From contig JABGYD010000075.1 of NCBI GenBank assembly GCA_018675425.1, positions 1 to 43,977 of the forward strand: 43,977 bases of DNA. Direction: 5' to 3'. Both the position numbers and the translations under genes were made by a program. Positions within the stretch are counted from its first letter, which is position 1, and the number at the start of each line of letters is the position of its first letter. This stretch comes from Kordiimonadaceae bacterium. Lineage in GTDB: Bacteria; Pseudomonadota; Alphaproteobacteria; Sphingomonadales; Emcibacteraceae. The notes beneath the pieces were generated by a model. It did not search any database, was not told the DNA's origin, and saw only the letters and a program-made list of their open reading frames with translations. Below, one piece after another: positions 38,234 through 43,977 of the stretch.

Positions 38234-38953
38234 ATGACAGCCGAGCTTCAGTATAAACGTGTTTTATTAAAATTATCTGGTGAAGCTCTCATGGGGGATT
38301 TGGATTATGGTATTTCTCCAGATGTGGTAAATCGTGTTGCTAAAGAAATTAAAAGTGTTGTGGAGATGGGTACAGAAGTTTGTTTAGTCATAGGTGCAGG
38401 TAATATATTCCGGGGTATGACCGGGGTGACGAGTGGTTTCGATCGCACGAGCTCTGATCATATGGGAATGTTAGCTACCGTAATGAACAGTCTTGCCATG
38501 CAAAATGCCCTTGAGCGACAAGGTGTTAATACCAGAGTTCAATCAGCTTTTCCCATTGCTTCAGTTTGTGAGCCATATATCCGACGTAAAGCTATAAGAC
38601 ATATGGAAAAAGGACGTGTTGTTGTTTTTGCTGCAGGGACTGGAAATCCATTTTTTACAACAGATAGTGCGGCTGCTTTAAGGGCTGCAGAGATGGGCTG
38701 TGATGCTGTTTTTAAAGGAACGCAAGTTGATGGTGTTTACGACAAAGATCCAAAACTTAATTCAGATGCCATCAAGTATGACACCTTAACTTATATGGAT
38801 GTCCTTAAAAATGATTTAAAGGTTATGGATGCATCTGCAATTTCATTGGCGCGTGAAAATAATATACCAATTTTGGTTTTTTCAATTCATAAACATGGAA
38901 ATTTTGCTAAAGTCTTGATTGGGAAGGGTCCACACACTAAGATTTGTAATTAA
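38234..38953 (+). CDS. pyrH: Uridylate kinase (UMP kinase)
   Basis: Phosphorylates UMP to UDP, the feed point for UTP, CTP and UDP-sugars. It is a hexamer of the amino-acid-kinase fold. The 239-residue length is standard. The phosphate loop KLSGEALMG is near 13-21, GAGNIFRG near 55-62 and [19 protein letters not shown] near 135-153. AAAGGATA is upstream of the ATG. The order rpsB-tsf-pyrH-frr is widely conserved, tying nucleotide supply to translation genes. Confidence 0.98.
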   Translation: MTAELQYKRVLLKLSGEALMGDLDYGISPDVVNRVAKEIKSVVEMGTEVCLVIGAGNIFRGMTGVTSGFDRTSSDHMGMLATVMNSLAMQNALERQGVNTRVQSAFPIASVCEPYIRRKAIRHMEKGRVVVFAAGTGNPFFTTDSAAALRAAEMGCDAVFKGTQVDGVYDKDPKLNSDAIKYDTLTYMDVLKNDLKVMDASAISLARENNIPILVFSIHKHGNFAKVLIGKGPHTKICN

Positions 38954-38996
38954 TTTAATGTAGAATCAATGAAGATAAGAAAGTGGGAGGAATACA

Positions 38997-39557
38997 ATGT
39001 TATCTGAACTGGACCTTGGCGACATAAAACGTCGAATGAACGGTGCAATCGAAAACTTAAAAAGTGAGTTTAAAGGCCTGAGAACTGGTCGCGCTTCGGT
39101 TAATCTTCTTGATCCTGTTTTAGTGGATGCTTACGGAGCTCAGATGCCGATTAATCAAGTTGGGACTGTTTCCACTCCCGAAGCTCGACTAATTAGCGTT
39201 CATATATGGGATAAAGGCCTTGTTGCTTCTGTTGAAAAGGCTATACGAAACTCTGGTATTGGATTAAACCCAATTGTTGATGGGGATACATTACGTATTC
39301 CAATCCCTGAACTCAATGAAGAGCGTCGCGTTGAGCTTACTAAGTTGGCTAAAAGTTATTCTGAACACTCAAAAGTTGCTGTTAGGAATGTCCGTCGGGA
39401 TGGTATGGAAACTATTAAAACCATGGAAAAAAATGGAGATATTAGCCAGGATGAACAGAAAAATATAGGAGAAGATATTCAAAAACTTACTGATGATTCT
39501 GTAAAGGCAATTGATCAAATAACTACTTCTAAAGAAGAAGAAATTATGCAGGTATAA
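38997..39557 (+). CDS. frr: Ribosome recycling factor
   Basis: With EF-G splits the post-termination ribosome. It has 186 residues, folding as a three-helix bundle with a small beta domain. The conserved stretch is FKGLRTGRASVNLLD near 22-36, and RNVRRDGMETIK near 130. A strong site, GGGAGGAA, lies seven bases before the ATG, so translation should be high. uppS begins seven bases after the stop. Confidence 0.98.
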   Translation: MLSELDLGDIKRRMNGAIENLKSEFKGLRTGRASVNLLDPVLVDAYGAQMPINQVGTVSTPEARLISVHIWDKGLVASVEKAIRNSGIGLNPIVDGDTLRIPIPELNEERRVELTKLAKSYSEHSKVAVRNVRRDGMETIKTMEKNGDISQDEQKNIGEDIQKLTDDSVKAIDQITTSKEEEIMQV

Positions 39558-39564
39558 CTTTACT

Positions 39565-40317
39565 ATGTTACAAGCAAAAAATAATCATACACAATTAAAT
39601 AAAACTGACCCGGTTGGGTATAATCTTAAGCACATTGCTATTATTATGGATGGCAATGGTCGCTGGGCTAAATTACGCCATCTTCCAAAAATTGCTGGTC
39701 ATAAAAAAGGTGTTGACGTGATACGTAACACTGTCAGGCAATGCGTTGATCTTGATATAAAATATCTTACTCTTTATGCCTTTTCATCTGAAAATTGGAA
39801 CCGCCCAGTTGATGAGGTTAATAGTTTGATGAACCTATTAAAAACTTATCTAACTAAAGAAATAGCAGAGCTCCATAGAGAAGGTATCAAAATCAGTTTT
39901 ATTGGTAGCCGCGAGCGGCTCAGTAAAAATATTATCTCACTTATTAAGAATGCTGAAGAAATAACAAAAAATAACAAAAGACTTCAATTGATAATTGCCA
40001 TTAATTATGGTGGAAAAGAAGAGATTGTATGTGCAGTAAAGAAAATTGTTAAAAAAGTACAAATAGACATGTTGGATATTGAAAGTATAGACGATAAATT
40101 TTTTTCGGATTATCTATATACTAGTGCTTTTCCAGAACCAGACCTCATTATTCGAACAGGCGGTGAAAAACGCCTCAGTAATTTTATGCTTTGGCAGTCA
40201 GCATATTCAGAGCTCGTTTTTCAAGATATTCTTTGGCCTGAGTTTACAAAAGAATGTTTATTAAGTGCTTTAGGTGAATATAATAAGAGAGATAGGCGAT
40301 ATGGCGCCAGACCATAA
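39565..40317 (+). CDS. uppS: Undecaprenyl diphosphate synthase
   Basis: Adds eight isoprene units to farnesyl diphosphate in cis configuration to give the C55 carrier for peptidoglycan and LPS building blocks. It has 250 residues. Asp29 in IIMDGNGRWA is the metal-binding catalytic aspartate. AGHKKGVD follows, then YAFSSENWNRP, and the C-terminal signature LIIRTGGEKRLSNFMLWQ. Its 3' end overlaps the cdsA start by 17 bp. dxr, two genes on, feeds the same pathway. Confidence 0.98.
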   Translation: MLQAKNNHTQLNKTDPVGYNLKHIAIIMDGNGRWAKLRHLPKIAGHKKGVDVIRNTVRQCVDLDIKYLTLYAFSSENWNRPVDEVNSLMNLLKTYLTKEIAELHREGIKISFIGSRERLSKNIISLIKNAEEITKNNKRLQLIIAINYGGKEEIVCAVKKIVKKVQIDMLDIESIDDKFFSDYLYTSAFPEPDLIIRTGGEKRLSNFMLWQSAYSELVFQDILWPEFTKECLLSALGEYNKRDRRYGARP

Positions 40318-41128
40318 TCATACTATTCGTCCTAAGTTTAATAATTTACTAACTCGGTTATTATCCGCGATTGTGTTATTACCTTTGGCTGTTTTTGTGA
40401 TTTTAACTGGTGGTATTCCGTATCTTACTTTTGTTATACTTATTACAATTTTAATAATTTTTGAGTGGAACGGTATTACCGAAAAAAAATCGATTTCTCT
40501 TCTGTTTTCTTTGCAAGCGTTAAGTATGACTTTACTATTATTGGAAATTAATTTTGGTAGTCCATATTTAATGATTTCATTTTGTATTAGTTTGATTGCA
40601 ATTGTTGCCATGTCATACTTGATCAAAGCTAAAATAAAGTGGGCATTGATTGGTTTTTTTTATGCCTTTATACCTTCTGTTGCAATTCTATTGATAGGAA
40701 AAAATGTCAGCGGACAGGTAGTTTTGTGGATGATGATAGTTATCTGGTCTATGGATACTGGGGCTTATTTTGTTGGGAAAAATATTGGTGGGCCCAAAAT
40801 GTCGCCAGGTATTAGTCCAAACAAAACTTGGTCAGGATTAATAGGTGGAACTATAACGGCAATGCTATTTGGGTTTCTTTATGTTCATTTTTTTGGTGAT
40901 AAAATTTTGCCAATATTTAAAAATGCTATAATTTTGATCATTTTGTCTGGTGTTATTGCCATATTGAGCCAAGTGGGTGACCTTGCCGAATCTGCTCTTA
41001 AAAGAAATTTTAACACTAAGGATTCGGGATCAATAATTCCTGGTCATGGGGGTGTTATGGACCGAATGGATGGCATTTTATTTGTTGCACCAATTGTCCT
41101 TGTTATCTCTTATATATTACACTCCTGA
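40301..41128 (+). CDS. cdsA: Phosphatidate cytidylyltransferase
   Basis: Inner-membrane enzyme that makes CDP-diacylglycerol from phosphatidate and CTP, at the head of phospholipid synthesis. It has 275 residues and about eight helices. The family signature is complete near the C-terminus: SALKRNFNTKDSG followed by PGHGGVMDRMD, with the metal-binding aspartates. The ATG at 40301 with AGAGAGAT upstream is chosen; a GTG nine codons earlier lies deeper in uppS. Confidence 0.96.
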   Translation: MAPDHNHTIRPKFNNLLTRLLSAIVLLPLAVFVILTGGIPYLTFVILITILIIFEWNGITEKKSISLLFSLQALSMTLLLLEINFGSPYLMISFCISLIAIVAMSYLIKAKIKWALIGFFYAFIPSVAILLIGKNVSGQVVLWMMIVIWSMDTGAYFVGKNIGGPKMSPGISPNKTWSGLIGGTITAMLFGFLYVHFFGDKILPIFKNAIILIILSGVIAILSQVGDLAESALKRNFNTKDSGSIIPGHGGVMDRMDGILFVAPIVLVISYILHS

Positions 41129-41157
41129 AAATTAGAAATTAAGTCGTTGAAATTAAT

Positions 41158-42357
41158 ATGAATTCACTAAATAAGGATAGCCTTAATTTGGCAGCTAATA
41201 AAAAGAGTGTTACAATTCTTGGTTCAACTGGTTCAATCGGGTCCAATACGCTTGACCTTATTTCGCGAAATAGGGATGCGTATGATATTAAAGCTCTAAC
41301 TGCAAACAAAAACGTTATAAAACTTGCTCAGCAAGCTAAGGAATTTAATGTAGATATGGCAGTCATTGCTGACAGCACGCTTTATAGTGAACTAAAGTTA
41401 GCACTTAGTGGGACAAATATAATAGTGGGCGCAGGATTAGAGGGGCTTATTGAGGCTGCTGATATGCCAGCTCAGTGGGTTATGTCCTCGATAGTTGGGG
41501 CCGCTGGCCTTGGTCCCACACTTACGGCTATCCGGAGGGGTGCAACTATAGCGTTAGCGAATAAAGAATGTCTTGTTTGCGCCGGTGAATTTATGATGAA
41601 ACAGATCAAAAAACATGGTGCAACTATAATTCCAGTAGATTCCGAGCATAACGCTATATTCCAAATTTTTGATTTTAATCATCCTGAGACCGTAGACAAA
41701 ATAACTCTTACCGCATCAGGGGGCCCATTTTGGAACAATGATAGTATTGATATGACATCAATAACGCCTAACCAAGCTGTAAAACATCCAAATTGGTCCA
41801 TGGGTGCTAAAATCTCGGTTGATAGCGCCACATTAATGAATAAAGGATTAGAGCTTATTGAGGCTTACTATTTGTTTCCAGTTAATAAAAACCAACTTGA
41901 TATCATCATTCATCCGCAGTCAATTATCCATAGTATGGTTTCATATATTGATGGGTCGGTATTAGCGCAGCTGGGCATGCCAGATATGAGAACACCTATT
42001 TCATATGCACTTGCTTGGCCAAATCGTATGAGTACTCCATCAAAGAAACTTGATTTATTAGAAATTGGAACTTTGGACTTTATTAAACCTGATAGAAAAA
42101 AATTTCCGGCACTAAATATTGCTCGAGATGCATTGCATTATGGTGAGAGTGCACCCACCATTCTCAATGCTTCAAATGAAGTCGCTGTCCGCGCGTTCCT
42201 TGACGGTAAAATTGGATTTCAAGAGATTATTAAGTTAGTGGAAAAAACTTTAGACAAAATAAATTTTTGTAAAATGTCATGTTTGAAAGATGTTTATGAA
42301 GTGGACGAAAATGCGAGAAGAGTTTCTAACGAGTTTATAAAAGGGATAAAGAAATAA
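41158..42357 (+). CDS. dxr: 1-deoxy-D-xylulose 5-phosphate reductoisomerase
   Basis: Converts DXP to MEP with NADPH, the committed step of the non-mevalonate isoprenoid pathway. It has 399 residues. The nucleotide-binding loop GSTGSIGSNT is at 22-31. The metal site includes Asp161 and Glu163 in DSEHNAIFQ, and the later NKGLELIEAYYLF supplies another ligand. The C-terminal domain is helical. It sits between cdsA and rseP, as in most proteobacteria, 30 bp after cdsA. Confidence 0.98.
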   Translation: MNSLNKDSLNLAANKKSVTILGSTGSIGSNTLDLISRNRDAYDIKALTANKNVIKLAQQAKEFNVDMAVIADSTLYSELKLALSGTNIIVGAGLEGLIEAADMPAQWVMSSIVGAAGLGPTLTAIRRGATIALANKECLVCAGEFMMKQIKKHGATIIPVDSEHNAIFQIFDFNHPETVDKITLTASGGPFWNNDSIDMTSITPNQAVKHPNWSMGAKISVDSATLMNKGLELIEAYYLFPVNKNQLDIIIHPQSIIHSMVSYIDGSVLAQLGMPDMRTPISYALAWPNRMSTPSKKLDLLEIGTLDFIKPDRKKFPALNIARDALHYGESAPTILNASNEVAVRAFLDGKIGFQEIIKLVEKTLDKINFCKMSCLKDVYEVDENARRVSNEFIKGIKK

Positions 42358-42358
42358 A

Positions 42359-43468
42359 ATGGAAACTGTTTTATATTTCATACAAACAACTGCATCATTT
42401 TTAGCTCTCCTGACAGTGCTCGTGTTCGTCCATGAATGGGGACATTATATAATTGCCCGGATTAATGGTGTGCGCGTTGAAATTTTTTCTATAGGTTTTG
42501 GGCCAGAAATTTGGGGTTTTAATGATAAAAATGGCACTCGCTGGAAGTTTAGTTGGATACCACTTGGCGGTTACGTAAAGTTTTTTGGTGACGGACCAGA
42601 GGCTAATAGGTCGAACAATGGTTTAGATACCATGAATAATAAAAACCGGGGTGAATCATTTTATTATAAAAAATTGTCCCAAAAGGCCTCTATTGTTGTT
42701 GCTGGCCCGGCGATCAACTTCCTTTTTGCTATTTTAATTTTTACTGGTCTTTATTTTTCTCATGGTCGCTTAGTTAATGCCCCTATTGTAGGCTCGGTTG
42801 TCGATGGAAGTGCAGCCGCGGGAGCTGGTATTTTGAGTGGGGATAGAGTTATTTCCGTGGATGGTAAAAAAATTTCCAATTTTAGTGATATAAGTATTAT
42901 TATGGCTTTCAAAGTTGACAACTTTTCTGAAGTCGTTGTGGCCAGAGATACAGAGCTAATATCCTTAAGCCTTGAGCTAGATATTGTTGATGAGGAAGAT
43001 ATTCTTGGCCAAGGTATACAAAAAAAAATGATTGGTATTAGGAATGTTCCAGAAGAAATGGAGCTTGTTAAATATGGTTTGGTGGGATCATTCTGGCAAG
43101 CGATTATTGAAACCAAGGAAATTACTATTAGAAACCTGACCGGTATAGGACAGATGATCCTAGGTAAAAGGTCAGCCAAAGAGTTAGGTGGTCCGATAAC
43201 AATTGCTAGGGTTGCTGGTAAGACTGCCGAGTATGGAGTTAGTTCTTTTCTTAGTTTTGTGGCGCTTATTTCTATTGGTCTCGGAACAATAAATTTATTC
43301 CCGATCCCAATGTTAGACGGTGGACATTTACTCTATTATGCTATAGAGGCTGTGAGACGAAAAAAAATGAGTGAAGCCGCTCAGGAACTTGGTGCCAAAT
43401 TTGGGGTCTTGTTAGTGTTAAGTTTGATGGTATTCACGACTTTCATCGACATTTCTCGACTTGGTTAG
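42359..43468 (+). CDS. rseP: RIP metalloprotease RseP (site-2 protease)
   Basis: Inner-membrane zinc protease that cleaves anti-sigma factors and leftover signal peptides within the membrane. It has 369 residues. The zinc motif HEWGH is at 25-29 in the first helix. A single PDZ-like domain is suggested around 125-200 (GSVVDGSAAAGAGILSGDRV). The second catalytic motif, NLFPIPMLDGGH, lies near 312-323. One PDZ domain is fewer than the two of E. coli RseP (450 residues). It starts one base after the dxr stop and precedes bamA. Confidence 0.96.
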   Translation: METVLYFIQTTASFLALLTVLVFVHEWGHYIIARINGVRVEIFSIGFGPEIWGFNDKNGTRWKFSWIPLGGYVKFFGDGPEANRSNNGLDTMNNKNRGESFYYKKLSQKASIVVAGPAINFLFAILIFTGLYFSHGRLVNAPIVGSVVDGSAAAGAGILSGDRVISVDGKKISNFSDISIIMAFKVDNFSEVVVARDTELISLSLELDIVDEEDILGQGIQKKMIGIRNVPEEMELVKYGLVGSFWQAIIETKEITIRNLTGIGQMILGKRSAKELGGPITIARVAGKTAEYGVSSFLSFVALISIGLGTINLFPIPMLDGGHLLYYAIEAVRRKKMSEAAQELGAKFGVLLVLSLMVFTTFIDISRLG

Positions 43469-43507
43469 GTAATATGATTTTTGGCAGTTAGACTAGGGTT
43501 TGATCTA

Positions 43508-43977
43508 TTGATATTAAAAAAAATTAAAAAAACTTTAATGTGTATATTATTTTTAATTGGACAAGGATCATTCTATGGGATTTCTTGGTCTCAAACTCCA
43601 TCGACTATTGCACAAAAAATTATTCCTAATACCATAATATCCAACCTAGAAGTTAATGGTAATCTTCGTATTGAAGATTCAACAATTGAGAGCTACCTCC
43701 TTATAAATATTGGTGACATCTATACCGAACAATTGAGTGATGCGACATTAAAAAGACTTTATAATACAGGTCTTTTTTCAGACGTTGATGTTGGGCGCAG
43801 GGCAGAGACACTTGTTATAACCGTGTTAGAAAACCCAATCCTTAACCGAATTTTATTTGAGGGTAATAAATATAAAGATGACCAAGATCTTTATGAAGAA
43901 ATTCAACTTCGTCCTCGCACAGTTTTTTCGCGTTCAAAGGTTAGCGCTGATGTGCAAAGGGTCTTAGAGATATATCG
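43508..43977 (+). CDS. bamA: Outer membrane assembly factor BamA, 5' part
   Basis: Central subunit of the machine that inserts beta-barrel proteins into the outer membrane. Only the first 156 codons are inside the window; the gene runs off the edge. A signal peptide (ILKKIKK, then a hydrophobic core ending near ISWSQ) is followed by the first POTRA domain (VNGNLRIEDSTIESYL to VDVGRRAETLVI) and the start of the second (NRILFEGN). The TTG start at 43508 is preferred because it gives a positively charged signal-peptide N-terminus; an ATG at 43538 would cut this off, and a TTG at 43481 is also open. AGGG lies about ten bases upstream. Confidence 0.9.
   Translation, partial: MILKKIKKTLMCILFLIGQGSFYGISWSQTPSTIAQKIIPNTIISNLEVNGNLRIEDSTIESYLLINIGDIYTEQLSDATLKRLYNTGLFSDVDVGRRAETLVITVLENPILNRILFEGNKYKDDQDLYEEIQLRPRTVFSRSKVSADVQRVLEIY

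Noticed and set aside
42760-43179. 139-codon minus-strand frame inside rseP
   Set aside because: Composition rich in Ser, Ile and Pro reflects the antisense of rseP codons; no start signal and no independent support.

Overview
The window is a contiguous piece of the chromosome of a low-GC, free-living, aerobic alphaproteobacterium. The taxon is inferred from gene order: tig-clpP-clpX-lon-hupB; nuoA to nuoN followed by birA-coaX-rnj-mce-DUF1467-proS-lolC-lolD-dnaE; and rpsB-tsf-pyrH-frr-uppS-cdsA-dxr-rseP-bamA. It also fits the short ProRS without an editing domain, the RNase J and the separate nuoC and nuoD genes. A glnBA pair with a sigma-54-type promoter and a complete NADH dehydrogenase argue against a reduced, host-bound genome. 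The species cannot be named from the sequence alone.

Layout. (1) 30-1823, minus strand: glnB and glnA, the PII/glutamine synthetase nitrogen module, with a sigma-54-like promoter and a 17-bp NtrC-like palindrome upstream. (2) 2098-2545: tRNA-His and tRNA-Leu. (3) 2624-9324: protein quality control (trigger factor, ClpP, ClpX, Lon) and nucleoid protein HU. (4) 9456-9728: tRNA-Val and tRNA-Asp. (5) 9959-24094: all fourteen Complex I subunits nuoA-N in canonical order, with overlapping or nearly abutting ends. (6) 24100-27973: birA, coaX, rnj, mce and a DUF1467 membrane protein, continuing the same unit. (7) 28132-36068: proS, the LolC/LolD lipoprotein-release transporter, a DUF1761-like membrane protein, dnaE and a Nudix hydrolase. 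(8) 36239-39557: rpsB, tsf, pyrH and frr (translation plus UMP kinase). (9) 39565-43977: uppS, cdsA, dxr, rseP and the 5' end of bamA (isoprenoid/lipid carrier, phospholipid and envelope biogenesis). Only glnA and glnB are on the minus strand.

How the genes work together: the window combines nitrogen sensing and assimilation, proteostasis, respiration, cofactor and propionyl-CoA metabolism, replication, translation and envelope assembly. Every substantial gene could be assigned to a known family; only the DUF1467 and DUF1761-like proteins lack a known function.

I found no CRISPR array, insertion sequence, prophage, integrase, toxin-antitoxin or defence gene, and no convincing undescribed multigene system. 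The items most worth a second look are small-scale: the sigma-54/NtrC control region of glnBA, a 50-residue half-lysine tail on trigger factor built partly by a 15-bp tandem repeat, a repeat-built charged tail on ribosomal protein S2, several unexplained intergenic hairpins (after lon, over the tRNA-Asp 3' end, between tsf and pyrH), and the DUF1761-like protein between lolD and dnaE. Several starts were moved from the longest possible one to a downstream ATG because of ribosome-binding sites: nuoA, nuoC, nuoH, nuoM, birA, rnj, cdsA and the Nudix gene.
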